From Bradyrhizobium sp. AZCC 1610 (GTDB lineage: Bacteria > Pseudomonadota > Alphaproteobacteria > Rhizobiales > Xanthobacteraceae), in the NCBI RefSeq assembly GCF_036924515.1, contig NZ_JAZHRR010000001.1, forward strand, positions 4,745,001 to 4,809,000: 64,000 bases of DNA, given 5' to 3'. Numbering within the stretch: position 1 is the stretch's first letter; each line of letters begins with the position of its first letter. The position numbers and the translations under genes are program-made. Under the pieces are notes generated by a model. It searched no databases and was not told the origin of the DNA. It saw only the letters and a program-made list of their open reading frames with translations. Positions 1 to 8,437 of the stretch are shown here, in pieces.

Positions 1-79
1 GTGCCTGAGCCAAAACATTCGAACAGTCGAGCGCCCACAGGCCGAGCGCAGCACACGTGATCACAGCCAAATTCTTCAT
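1..79 (-). CDS. Secreted protein, N-terminal fragment cut by the window edge
   Basis: Only the first 26 codons are inside the window. They encode a typical signal peptide: MKN start, a hydrophobic core and a likely cleavage after the VLAQA segment. A good ribosome binding site (GGGAGG) lies just upstream of the ATG on the minus strand; a GTG one codon earlier is also possible. The mature protein lies beyond the window, so the function cannot be judged. It diverges from the broken IclR gene to its right. Confidence 0.6.
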   Translation of the reverse strand, partial: MKNLAVITCAALGLWALDCSNVLAQA

Positions 80-352
80 CACATCCTCCCTGCGGCTTTG
101 TGCCGGCGTGCCGTCCCGTGCCTCCCGTCTTTTTCTTGCGGCGGCCATTCTGACGACGGCTTGCCGCCGAGGCCGATGCTAAACCGAATGAAAGCAGGTG
201 GACCTTGCTTTCTCATACCGTGAAACAGCGCGATAACCACCGCGAGGGTAAATTCCGCCGAGGCGAAGTCCGTTCCACGGCCGGTCAATGCTCCGGGAAA
301 GATGCGGACCAGAATATTGTCCGCGGCTGAGGAACCGCCGCCGGGGACGGGT

Positions 353-1006
353 ACTCACCAATCACTTGAGCGTGGATTGCAGGTGCTCGAGACCATCGCG
401 GCGACCGGTCACGCGGCTATGAACTGACTTCAAAGCTATTCGAACTGACCGGCAGAATGTGGACGCCCGAACAGCTCGGCGAGATCGCGCAACCATTCGT
501 TGCCGCCTCACCCGTATCAGCGGTGAAGGCGGCAGCATGGCTGCCTACAGGGATGGAACCGTATCCATCGTCGCCAAACGCGACGCCGAAGGCCCGGTGC
601 GCGTCGTTCAGAGCGTAGGCGCCAAGCGCCCGATACACGCAACCGCCGTCGCGAAGGCCATCGTGGCATTTCTGCCGGAGGCCGAACTTAGGGCCTGCTG
701 CCGCGGCTACGTTACAACGCCTTTGCGCCACAGACCATCACGACGCAAGCGGCGTTCGCCGCGGAACTTGAGCGCGTTCGGATGTCCGGCTACGCCTATG
801 ACGACGAAGAGCATATCGAGGGTATTCGATGCATAGCAGCACCGGTGTTCGCTTATTCGGGACGCGTAGTCGGCTCGCTATGCGTTGTCGGACCGCGGAG
901 TCGAATGACACGTCAGAAGCTTAAGGAACTTCGTCCTGAAGTCCTGACGCTCTGCGGGGCGCTGTCGAAGAGACTTGGCTGGCGAGGCGCTTCATCTAGA
1001 CGCTGA
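353..1006 (+). pseudogene. IclR-family transcriptional regulator, decayed
   Basis: Three reading frames must be joined to recover an IclR protein. The first (about 353-417) reads THQSLERGLQVLETIAATG, the usual start of the IclR helix-turn-helix domain. At about 415 it jumps to a frame reading YELTSKLFELTGRMW, which normally follows the recognition helix, so roughly 40 codons carrying the DNA-binding helix are missing. After about 510 the effector domain continues in another frame (GPVRVVQSVGAKRPIHATA). After about 697 it shifts again to end with YDDEEHIEGIRCIAAPVF and the C-terminal helix. One internal deletion and two frameshifts make a working protein very unlikely. It may once have controlled the divergent secreted-protein gene, but nothing in the sequence shows this. 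Confidence 0.75.
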
Positions 1007-1320
1007 GCCATCCGGCGTTCCAAAGATACTTGCATCTAATGGCAGGGACGAAAGTCCGCTTTGCGCGGCGGCGCGCGCCATCATGCTGGATTTGACCGAG
1101 CGCTTGGTGGCGCAGTCGATACGCGCAATCAGTCGAAGAGCGGCGCGAGCGGACCCGTTCGAGGCTTGGAGGTACCTCGACGAGTCCGCAACCGCCGCCG
1201 CTGCATTGCACCACACACGCGAAGCCTACCCTTCATTCCGGTTGCGTCTGTACGATACTGACCACAAAGGAACGGAATCCGCGTCGATGTGGCATTGCGG
1301 TTGCGCCTCGATAGCTTTGG
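1007..1320. other. Intergenic, no gene recognised
   Basis: An open frame of 124 codons crosses this stretch on the plus strand. Its composition is arginine- and alanine-rich with no family signature, no convincing ribosome binding site and no conserved motif. It lies between two pseudogenes and is probably decayed DNA. Confidence 0.4.
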
Positions 1321-1640
1321 TCATGCCAAATCCTCTCTGGTCCCCTTGAAGAACGGATGCCGCAACTTGCCCTCCGACGACTTGGCCCGAAGTTCAATTT
1401 CGGCAAGCAACCGCAGCTCAACCCCAAATGCCGCGATGAGCTATTTGCGATAGAGCAAATCAAAGACGACCAGCACTATCTTGGTAGATCGCCCTTTCAG
1501 TTCGTTTTGCAGATTTGAAAAATCTGTCGTCTCGTCTTTAGCGGGTGCACGGCTTCGCCATCGATGATTGCAGAACCCGCCGCTACATGCCACGCATCGG
1601 AAGCAACCGCGTGTACGAGTTCTTCACTCTTGGCGACTCT
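1321..1640 (-). pseudogene. ATP-dependent DNA ligase (LigD/LigC type) remnant
   Basis: On the minus strand, pieces of an ATP-dependent DNA ligase can be read in the correct order. A piece near 1560-1610 reads AAGSAIIDGEAV, like the ligase IDGE block. A piece near 1440-1490 reads KIVLVVFDLLYRK, like the AFDLL block. The C-terminal piece, EGKLRHPFFKGTREDLA followed by a stop at 1321, matches the end of the OB-fold, which usually reads GxLRHPxFKGLRED. Stops and missing sequence separate the pieces and the catalytic lysine region is absent. Such ligases serve bacterial end joining and are common in rhizobia. The identification rests on remembered family motifs. Confidence 0.55.
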
Positions 1641-1829
1641 GAAAGCCCGAACGGGCCGATCAATTCTCGACCTCGAAATGCAATTGTTTGGTCAATCTGA
1701 ACTACTGTGTCTGGAAGCGCGGTCGGTGTCGGGTACTTGATTTCACCCATTTTGCGGATGCGTCGTTTTTACCACCCACCGGTCGAAGCCCTAAAACCGC
1801 TAAAGATAAAACGCCCCCCGGGGTATCGG

Positions 1830-2009
1830 CTAATTTACGTCACGACCTAGCTCAGGCCCTTCTTCCGCGTGATTACGTATCGTCTTCGTTGTGGCTATAT
1901 CGTCGTAATTGTTGGCAAGACGCAAAAGCCGTTGCTTAATCAACGGGTCTGCCTCATCCGCAAGATCCCGCAGGACGCGCGCTCTATCCCTATAAAATCG
2001 GTCATCCAT
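1830..2009 (-). CDS. Small hypothetical protein (MDDRFYRDRAR type)
   Basis: A 59-residue, highly charged protein starting MDDRFYRDRARVLRDLAD and containing KQRLLRLANNYDDIA. It looks like one or two amphipathic helices with no membrane segment. Proteins with this DRAR...LRxLADxAxDPxxxxxLLxLAxxYD pattern are common, uncharacterised short genes in Bradyrhizobium and relatives (from memory). I chose the internal ATG at 2009 over an upstream one at 2114: the family begins there and an AGGGGA ribosome binding site lies about 9 bases upstream. No operon partner is seen. Confidence 0.7.
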   Translation of the reverse strand: MDDRFYRDRARVLRDLADEADPLIKQRLLRLANNYDDIATTKTIRNHAEEGPELGRDVN

Positions 2010-2201
2010 GCTGGAATTGTCCCCTCGCAACGCGAGGTTACATGCCCGTTTTTTCCGGCCGAAACAGTAATCCAGTTCACACATTTGAATTTCACGTGGC
2101 GAAGCCGCATTCACATTCTCGCAATGTAGTCTTGTTCATTATCGCCAACGTAGACGGTCATGATAGAAGCCCGGCTCCGCCCCCTACGATTCGGAGAAAG
2201 A

Positions 2202-2381
2202 ATGGCAAAAGCTAAGAAAGTAGTTCGCCGCGCGTGGACAAAGGACGATGTTCGAACAATGAAGACCATGGCAAAGGCAAAGTCAGGCGTCGCCAAGATC
2301 GCAAAAGCGTTGAAGCGGACTCCCGGTGCGACGACTGTTATGGCAGCAAAGCTTGGGATATCCCTATCGATGCGCGACTAA
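2202..2381 (+). CDS. Small basic protein, SANT/Myb-like helix-turn-helix
   Basis: A 59-residue basic protein. After a lysine-rich start (MAKAKKVVRRAWTKDD) it has a tryptophan and helical spacing like a short SANT/Myb or resolvase-type helix-turn-helix: RAWTKDDVRTMKTMA, then KIAKALKRTPGATTVMAAKLG. Related short proteins occur widely in Bradyrhizobium genomes with no known function. The ATG at 2202 follows a GGAGAAAG ribosome binding site and is preferred to the in-frame ATG at 2160. DNA binding is a plausible guess only. Confidence 0.65.
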   Translation: MAKAKKVVRRAWTKDDVRTMKTMAKAKSGVAKIAKALKRTPGATTVMAAKLGISLSMRD

Positions 2382-2458
2382 GAACTTGCCCGCTTTCAGA
2401 AACTATTTTCTGACCCAGCATCCTGCCCCGATAGTGCTTCACGTTGGTGCAGGATGTA

Positions 2459-2605
2459 TTACGGTGTTGGGACCTCGGGTGGATGATCCCCCTCGTCTGG
2501 GCCGCTCAATCCCTTCTGCCGGTAAGCAAACCAAGCCCAAAAGATAGCGCACCCGAGTACAATCGCGCTTCCTGCGACCACTAAGATGGCACCAAGGATA
2601 ACCAT
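2459..2605 (-). CDS. 48-residue single-span membrane protein
   Basis: A short frame starting ATG at 2605 with an AAAGGGAGA ribosome binding site. It encodes MVILGAILVVAGSAIVLGCA followed by more hydrophobic and aromatic residues, then a polar tail rich in D, E and P (SGPDEGDHPPEVPTP). This is one clear membrane helix of about 25 residues with a short acidic cytoplasmic or periplasmic tail. A longer frame on the same strand covers the same bases but has no protein-like composition. Function unknown. Confidence 0.55.
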   Translation of the reverse strand: MVILGAILVVAGSAIVLGCAIFWAWFAYRQKGLSGPDEGDHPPEVPTP

Positions 2606-3180
2606 CGCGGTCTCCCTTTGGTTTCCATCCTAGCTTGACCGTCTGAGCGCGCAACAGGTAGTAGAGTCCAATCGCGAAAGGCAAACGTTGGGCTGATCTA
2701 TCTGATAGCCAACGAAACGCTCAAAGAGACCACGCCAGAAATCCAGTCAACGGGGCGATTCCAGCCACGGCGGGATCAGCTCGAGCGGAGTGCGGTAGAG
2801 CTCGTTACTGTCAGCCAGTGAGCCAACGTCCAAGCAACGGCTCAACCCGCGAATTGAACCTCGGCAAGTGATAGGCGCAAATTCGCGTCTTGCTGAACGA
2901 GATCACTCCCCTCTCAAAAATCGGCGCGCCGCTGTCACCCCAGCGCGTCCAATTCAGCCTGCTTACGTTGGTTGTTGCTAGATTTTCTTTGATCTCTCGG
3001 TGCACACGTCGTGCACACGCCGCCTTCTAACTAATTGAAAAAATTGAACTCTCGTTCCAATCCATCATGGGGAAGTATGGGCTAGTTAGAGCGACCTAAA
3101 CGAAACGAGATCAATAGTCGTCCGCTTCGGTTCAGAAGCTGGCATCGCCGGGCGACACTGTGCTCCACTCTCGGTCTCGT
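2606..3180. other. Intergenic region before the sugar locus
   Basis: No convincing gene. A 64-codon minus frame (2811-3005) begins inside the direct repeat (its first residues, MHREIKENLAT, are encoded by the repeat), so I do not treat it as a gene. The main content is the first copy of the long direct repeat at 2977-3070. Confidence 0.5.
2977..3070. repeat. Long imperfect direct repeat, copy 1
   Basis: About 94 bases beginning GCTAGATTTTCTTTGATCT and ending near TCCAATCCATCATGG. The same sequence, with about ten differences, recurs at 13794-13888 in the same orientation. The two copies bracket the whole sugar-catabolism block. Inside is a tandem-like GTGCACACG motif (GTGCAC is itself a palindrome). 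It could be an attachment-site-like or duplicated intergenic sequence; no integrase is visible beside it. Confidence 0.75.
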
Positions 3181-4308
3181 CTAAATGCTGCGGTATCGGT
3201 CGATACGAGAGAGATCGGGCACTATTCCAAGTCCCGGTTCTTCATTCAGTACGACGGTGCCTTCGGTCACATTCGCAACGGGACCACAGAGCTGGTCGCG
3301 CAACGGATTGTCATTGGCGTCGACTTCCAGCCAGCCATCACCTCCAACGCCGGCAAGCAGATGGGCGGACGTCAGCAGGCCAATGCCGCCGGCGAGATAG
3401 TGCGGACAAAACGCCTTGCCGGCTTTGAGGATGTCGCGCGCCAATCCCGTACAAAGGGTGAGCCCGCCCCACTTTGCAATATCCGGCTGAACCACGCCAA
3501 GCACGTCCTCCGACAGTACTTGTTCGAAGTACTCCCGGCTTGCAATGTTTTCGCCCGCGGCAAGCGGCGTGCCCGCGCTTGCACGCAGCGCCCGCCACTC
3601 CGTTCGCGGCCGATCGGCGCGGATCGGTTCTTCTAGCCAGCGGAGATCGAATTCGCGTAACCGCGGCAGGATCTCCAGCGCCTGCTCGACCGTCCAGCCC
3701 TGATTCGCATCAGCCGCGAGCATGCCCGCGCCGGCGATCGCTCGTAGCCCCGCCAGATTGGCGAGGTCCGTTTCGGTGCCAAACCCGACTTTGAGCTTCA
3801 GCGCGCGATGCCCGCGCCTCAGGGCTGCCTCAGCCGTCCGCACGGCGCCGCTGGGATTGATGCCGCTCGCATACACTCTGATCTTGCCGGTCCGGCCGCC
3901 CAACAACCGCCACAGCGGTATCTTCCGCCGGCGCGCATGGAGATCCCACAGCGCCAGATCAATTCCCGCGATCGCCTGCGCAAAGGGCCCGGCCTCACCG
4001 GATTGCAGCGCCAGCACGTCGGTGCCTTGCGTAAGAGTCTCGAAGGCTTGCACAGGGCCATCAAACTTACGTCCGACGACGGCAGGCGCGAGCACCTCAT
4101 TGACGAGCCGTGCACGATGCTCGGCACCGGGTGCGGGAAAATTGGACCAAGCCTCTCCCCATCCCTCGACGCCATCGTCATCGACCGCGCGAATGAAGAC
4201 CGCCGGACGGTTCAGCATCTTGCCGAACGACGTCACCACCGGCGTCGACAATGGATAGCGGTAGCAGCGCGCTTCGACAGAGCGGAGGGTGAACGTATCA
4301 GATGTCAT
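3181..4308 (-). CDS. Enolase-superfamily (mandelate racemase/muconate lactonizing) enzyme
   Basis: A 375-residue protein with the full enolase-superfamily layout: an N-terminal capping domain, then a (beta/alpha)-barrel. Visible catalytic parts are K171-L-K173 (the KxK base motif), D200 in ADANQGW, E227 in LEEP and E253 in GEN as the three metal ligands, D276 in VQPDIAKWGG and H303 in CPHYLAGG (the His-Asp dyad). These fit the mandelate-racemase/acid-sugar-dehydratase subgroup, which takes a proton from a hydroxy acid and usually loses water. It is the last gene of the minus-strand sugar operon, 46 bases after the aldolase. The likely role is dehydration of a sugar acid; the exact substrate cannot be told. 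Confidence 0.9.
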   Translation of the reverse strand: MTSDTFTLRSVEARCYRYPLSTPVVTSFGKMLNRPAVFIRAVDDDGVEGWGEAWSNFPAPGAEHRARLVNEVLAPAVVGRKFDGPVQAFETLTQGTDVLALQSGEAGPFAQAIAGIDLALWDLHARRRKIPLWRLLGGRTGKIRVYASGINPSGAVRTAEAALRRGHRALKLKVGFGTETDLANLAGLRAIAGAGMLAADANQGWTVEQALEILPRLREFDLRWLEEPIRADRPRTEWRALRASAGTPLAAGENIASREYFEQVLSEDVLGVVQPDIAKWGGLTLCTGLARDILKAGKAFCPHYLAGGIGLLTSAHLLAGVGGDGWLEVDANDNPLRDQLCGPVANVTEGTVVLNEEPGLGIVPDLSRIDRYRSI

Positions 4309-4354
4309 TTTCCGGATCCACCGACCACAACAGACCTAGTGAGCGTTTGCACCG

Positions 4355-5392
4355 TCAGTAGGCGCGTGCGAAGTCGCCCTCCTGCTTGATGTCGCTGAAT
4401 GCCGGAAAGCATGCCCTCCATTGCGTTCCTTTGGCCGTGGTGAGATCATTTAACCGTTCCAGCACGGCAAGGCCATCCTTGCGTAGGCTTGCTGCAACCG
4501 CTGCGCGGTCCGGAAAGTTCTTGAGCACGGCATTGAGCCAGATCGTTCGTCCGGCGAGGAAGCCGCCTGCACCCGCTGTATAGGCAAAATCCAGCACGCG
4601 TTCGAATTTCTCCGGCGCCGCGCCGCCCGACAGCAGCACCCAGGGGATGCTGCGTTCGCGGCAGACGTCGCCGATCGCGTCAAATTCCTTCTGCGCCGCC
4701 AGCGCCGCGGGACTTCCGTCGCGCGGCGGCAGGCTGTTGGCGGCAAGCGGGCTTTCCAGCTTCAGGAGATCGACGCCATATTCCGGCTTGGCGAACTCGC
4801 GCACGCTTTCGACCACGAGGCCCGGGAGCTTGCCCGGAGACTCTACGTAGTCAGCCGTATGATTGGCGCTGCCGAGGAAGGGATAGACCAGGAGCTCCAG
4901 CACATAAGGAATATCGTAGCGCGCACAGTCCTGCCCGATCTCGCGCACGAACCGCTTCTGATGCTCGTTCACCGCCGGATCCGCATCCGGCCGATACCAA
5001 GCGAGCACTTTTACGGCGTCGCCGCCCATGGAGCGGATCTTCTCGACGCTCCAATTGGTGATCGCCCGCGACTTGCGTCCGCCCGGCGTTTCCTCGACGC
5101 GGTGCTCCTCGAGCGTCATGATGAGTCCGCAACGTGCCGGCAACAGGTCGATCGCCGCAGGCACGGCGAAGTTCGGATCGAACAGCATCGAGCTGCAGTG
5201 AGGCGCGAGGTTTTCGACGAGGAGACGCTTGGCGGCGGTCACGTCAGCATATTCGACCTGATCCCGCGTAATGCCCCTCGCCTGCGCGATGGCGTCGAAC
5301 AGCGGCGGCCGCTGATCCAACGCGACCATGCAGAAGTGGCCGTCCGCGTCCGCCAGGCGCGCAAGGCCGCGGTTCTTTCCAATCGTTCTCAT
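4355..5392 (-). CDS. LacD/YihT-type class I aldolase
   Basis: 345 residues. Family marks are MVALDQRPPL near residue 22, GGDAVKVLAWYRPDAD near 123, the Schiff-base candidate K211 in DLLKLESPL, and PWVLLSGG followed by GAGGFLAGRTIW near the end. This layout is that of tagatose-1,6-bisphosphate aldolase (LacD) and 6-deoxy-6-sulfofructose-1-phosphate aldolase (YihT), which split a ketose 1-phosphate into dihydroxyacetone phosphate and an aldehyde. The start at 5392 overlaps the kinase stop by 4 bases (ATGA), giving translational coupling; a longer upstream frame is only a shadow of the kinase gene. With the PfkB kinase it makes a kinase-aldolase pair. The substrate is uncertain. Confidence 0.85.
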   Translation of the reverse strand: MRTIGKNRGLARLADADGHFCMVALDQRPPLFDAIAQARGITRDQVEYADVTAAKRLLVENLAPHCSSMLFDPNFAVPAAIDLLPARCGLIMTLEEHRVEETPGGRKSRAITNWSVEKIRSMGGDAVKVLAWYRPDADPAVNEHQKRFVREIGQDCARYDIPYVLELLVYPFLGSANHTADYVESPGKLPGLVVESVREFAKPEYGVDLLKLESPLAANSLPPRDGSPAALAAQKEFDAIGDVCRERSIPWVLLSGGAAPEKFERVLDFAYTAGAGGFLAGRTIWLNAVLKNFPDRAAVAASLRKDGLAVLERLNDLTTAKGTQWRACFPAFSDIKQEGDFARAY

Positions 5393-6348
5393 GGGTTCGT
5401 CCTCATGAATGCAAGACAATCGTTGATGGATGGGATTCCGACGCGGCCGCCGGAGTGGGTGCATTTCAGCGCGGCGCTCGCGGCGGCAAACGCCATGGCG
5501 TCGCGCACCTCAAGACCGACGCCTACCGCAAAGGCGTAGGCACCGTGGAAGACATCGCCGGCCCCCGTGGTGTCCACGACATCGACGGGATAAGCGGCTT
5601 GCCGGTGCAGACTGCCCTCTTCGTACCAGCTAACTCCGCCGTGACCGCGCGTCACCGCAATCACGCGACACTTGAAGCGCGCGAGGTTCGGGAGGGATTC
5701 ATCGTTCACCGATCCCGCAAAGGAAGCGAGCGCCGGTTCAGAGAAGACTGCATGATCCGTGAGCGGCAGCAGCCGTTCGAAAACCTCGGCATCGGCGACG
5801 TCGCCATCGAGCACCGTGGGAATACCGAGCGCACGTGCTCTGCCAAACAGGACCGCCGCACCCTCAACCCAGCGTGGATCGGCCAACACCGACGACGCGC
5901 GCGCCACCTCTTCCACCGGAAGCCAATCGGCAGCTTCGGGGTAGAGGCCGCGAAAATTCACAATCTGCCGCTCGCCGGATTTGTCGACGATGATGCCAGA
6001 GACGGACGAGCGGCCATCAGAAAATAGCCTGAAGTTCTCGACGTCGACGCCTTCGGCCACGAAGGCCGATCGCATCTCGTGCCCGGCTGCGTCGTCCCCG
6101 CCCCGGCCCCAGAACGCGGCCGAACCGCCGAGCCGGGCGACCGTCACGGCAGCGTTCGCCGCCATGCCGCCACCGAGCGTCGCATAGTCGAGACTCCTGA
6201 TCTTCTCGCTTTGACCGAAGAAGAGCCGATCGACACGCCAGATCTGGTCGAGCGCGGACAAGCCCAGGCAGATGACCCGGACGCGCCTGGCCTCGGACGC
6301 GATGTCCGCCAGCGCGACGCGATCTCCGATCCTGCCGGGTTGGTTCAC
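5389..6348 (-). CDS. PfkB-family carbohydrate kinase (YihV-like)
   Basis: 319 residues from a GTG that overlaps the ATPase stop codon by 4 bases (GTGA). No ATG suits, and the fold begins at about residue 24 (RVICLGLSALDQIW). Ribokinase-fold marks are LGGGMAANAAVTVARLGG at about 58-75 and the second PfkB signature, DTTGAGDVFHGA, at 259-270, with D265 as catalytic base. From memory, TVLDGDV, DHAVFSEPALA and ALKCTHSGGRVGIP look close to the corresponding blocks of E. coli YihV, the 6-deoxy-6-sulfofructose kinase. The enzyme should phosphorylate a ketose or related sugar that the neighbouring aldolase then cleaves. Which ketose is not shown. Confidence 0.88.
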   Translation of the reverse strand: MNQPGRIGDRVALADIASEARRVRVICLGLSALDQIWRVDRLFFGQSEKIRSLDYATLGGGMAANAAVTVARLGGSAAFWGRGGDDAAGHEMRSAFVAEGVDVENFRLFSDGRSSVSGIIVDKSGERQIVNFRGLYPEAADWLPVEEVARASSVLADPRWVEGAAVLFGRARALGIPTVLDGDVADAEVFERLLPLTDHAVFSEPALASFAGSVNDESLPNLARFKCRVIAVTRGHGGVSWYEEGSLHRQAAYPVDVVDTTGAGDVFHGAYAFAVGVGLEVRDAMAFAAASAALKCTHSGGRVGIPSINDCLAFMRTNP

Positions 6349-7418
6349 CGCAACACCTGACCGTCGCTGCCGTTGAACAGATGCGCCTTCCCAGCCTGCG
6401 GACGAAGCCGGAGACAATCGCCGACCTTCGGGCGCAGCGACGGATCGACCCGCGCAATAGCCGAAGCGCCGGCAATATCGAAGTGAATCAGCGTGTCCGA
6501 GCCGAGCGGTTCGACGAGCCTGATATTGACAGCAATGCCGTCGGCCGGATCCGCCACTAAAGCGAAGTGCTCGGGACGAATTCCAAGTACACCGTTGCCG
6601 GCTGCTCGCAGCCGGCCACCGCACTCACCGTTCAGAGGCACGACGGTCCCATCGTGGGAAAAGACAGCGCGATCCTCGCGCCACTCGACGGGAAGGAAAT
6701 TCATCGCGGGCGAGCCGATGAAGCCGGCCACGAACTGGTTCGCCGGCCGCTCATACACCGTTTCCGGCGTATCGTATTGCTGCACCGTGCCACCCTGCAT
6801 CACCACGATCCGGTCGGCCATGGTCATGGCCTCGATCTGGTCGTGGGTGACGAAGATCATTGTGGTCTTGAGCTCCTGCGACAGCGCCTTGATCTCGGCG
6901 CGCACCTGGCCCCGCAGCTTTGCGTCGAGGTTGGAGAGCGGCTCGTCAAACAAAAATGCTTTTGGATTGCGTACGATCGCGCGGCCCATCGCCACGCGCT
7001 GGCGCTGGCCGCCGGACAATTCTTTCGGCTTGCGGTTCAGATAAGGCTCGATGTGCAGCAGCGCTGCCGCGCGCTTGACCCGTGCGTCGATCTCGGCCTT
7101 CGGCGTGCCGCGCAGCTCCAGCGCAAAGGACATGTTCTCGTAGACCCGCATATGCGGATAGAGCGCGTAGTCCTGGAACACCATGGCGATATCGCGCTGC
7201 GCCGGCCGCACACCGTTGACGCGCCTGTCGCCGATATAGAGATCGCCCGCCGTGATTGGCTCGAGCCCTGCGATGATCCTGAGCAATGTCGACTTTCCGC
7301 AGCCGGAGGGGCCAACGAAGACGACGAATTCGTGGTCCGCGATCTCCATATTGAGATCGGGGATCACGGTGTAATTGCCGTAGCACTTGACGAGGTTGCG
7401 GATCGAGATCGAGGCCAT
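6345..7418 (-). CDS. Sugar ABC transporter ATP-binding protein (MalK/UgpC type)
   Basis: 357 residues. Walker A is GPSGCGKST at 36-44, the ABC signature LSGGQRQRVAMGRA starts at 134, Walker B is AFLFDEP near 154-160 and the switch histidine is H192 in VTHDQ. The C-terminal ~120 residues form the TOBE/OB-fold regulatory domain found in MalK, UgpC and SmoK. It supplies ATP hydrolysis for the two permeases and binding protein encoded further upstream in the same operon, with the dehydrogenase gene between them. It sits on the inner side of the membrane. Confidence 0.93.
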   Translation of the reverse strand: MASISIRNLVKCYGNYTVIPDLNMEIADHEFVVFVGPSGCGKSTLLRIIAGLEPITAGDLYIGDRRVNGVRPAQRDIAMVFQDYALYPHMRVYENMSFALELRGTPKAEIDARVKRAAALLHIEPYLNRKPKELSGGQRQRVAMGRAIVRNPKAFLFDEPLSNLDAKLRGQVRAEIKALSQELKTTMIFVTHDQIEAMTMADRIVVMQGGTVQQYDTPETVYERPANQFVAGFIGSPAMNFLPVEWREDRAVFSHDGTVVPLNGECGGRLRAAGNGVLGIRPEHFALVADPADGIAVNIRLVEPLGSDTLIHFDIAGASAIARVDPSLRPKVGDCLRLRPQAGKAHLFNGSDGQVLR

Positions 7419-7423
7419 GATCG

Positions 7424-8428
7424 CTAATCCAGCGCCAGCACGGGCTTGATCAACTCGCCCTTGGCAAAGCGCGCAAAGTTCTCCGGCAGCGCCGAGAGCC
7501 CGAATTCGCCATCGACGAGGACACGATATTCTTCCTTGTACCGGCGCAGCAGCGCCACGTTCGGCTCGAAATCGCTAACCGGAAAATAGAAGGTGCGGAT
7601 CATGTAGAAATCCTTGCGCCGAAACACCTTGCCCTCCTCGATCGTCCAGGGCGCGACGTTCTCGCCAACCAGCACAAGGGCTCCGCGCGGCAAGACGAGC
7701 TCGATCCCGAGATTGCGGGCCGCATGCGCGCCTGAGCATTCCATGATCAGCGCAAACCGCCTCGACGTATGGCCGACCGGATGCGCCTTCGCGCCGAAGG
7801 ACTGCGCGATCTTGAGGCGCGCCGCATTGGGATCGGCGACATGAATGTCGCGATAGCCGAGACTGCGCAATGCCAGCACCACGCCGAGCCCAATCGGCCC
7901 CGCGCCCATCACCAGAACCGGACTCGCTTCCTGCGGCGGCACGATACGACTGACAAAACGCACGGCATGACCTGACGTGCCGATGACGTCGAGCAGAAGC
8001 GGGGCCAGGCTATCTTCGATGTCGTCAGGCACCGGCAGTAGGCAATTTTCCGGAACCGGGACGTACTCGGCGTAGCCGCCGGGCCTGTTCCAGCCGATCA
8101 GGCTCGATACCTCAAGGCACATCTGCGTATCGCCGCGTTGGCAAGCCGCGCAGCGGTCGCAATGCAGCGGGATGTAGACGGCACACCGTTTGCCGTGCAT
8201 GGGATGGCCGGGCTGCTCGACCACGCCAAAGATCTCGTGACCGGCGGTGAATTCGGCGCCCTTGTGCCAGAGCTTGAAATCGGAGCCGCACAGCGCCGTG
8301 CGCGAGACGCGCACCAGCACCTCGCCAGTCGACACTTCCGGCATCGCAATGCGCTCGATGGTGATGCGGTCGCCGCCGTGGAACACGGCAGCCTGCATGA
8401 TCGAATTGGATCGCGGAACGACGTTCAT
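7424..8428 (-). CDS. Zinc-dependent medium-chain alcohol/polyol dehydrogenase
   Basis: 334 residues with a GroES-like catalytic domain and an NAD(P) Rossmann domain. Catalytic zinc ligands are C47 in TALCGSD and the H64-E65 pair in AGHEIFG. Structural zinc cysteines are C90, C93, C96 and C104. The nucleotide-binding GAGPIGLG lies near 175. This is the sorbitol/L-idonate/threonine dehydrogenase class, which oxidises a secondary alcohol of a polyol or sugar acid to a ketone. An alternative start is M11 (MQAAVFHGG), which matches the family start slightly better. It lies 5 bases upstream of the ATPase gene and 9 downstream of a permease, within the same operon, and could feed the kinase. Confidence 0.88.
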   Translation of the reverse strand: MNVVPRSNSIMQAAVFHGGDRITIERIAMPEVSTGEVLVRVSRTALCGSDFKLWHKGAEFTAGHEIFGVVEQPGHPMHGKRCAVYIPLHCDRCAACQRGDTQMCLEVSSLIGWNRPGGYAEYVPVPENCLLPVPDDIEDSLAPLLLDVIGTSGHAVRFVSRIVPPQEASPVLVMGAGPIGLGVVLALRSLGYRDIHVADPNAARLKIAQSFGAKAHPVGHTSRRFALIMECSGAHAARNLGIELVLPRGALVLVGENVAPWTIEEGKVFRRKDFYMIRTFYFPVSDFEPNVALLRRYKEEYRVLVDGEFGLSALPENFARFAKGELIKPVLALD

Positions 8429-8437
8429 CTCAAAGCC

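Noticed and set aside
2811..3005. 64-codon minus frame beginning in the direct repeat
   Set aside because: Its first residues are repeat-encoded and the rest shows no protein-like features.
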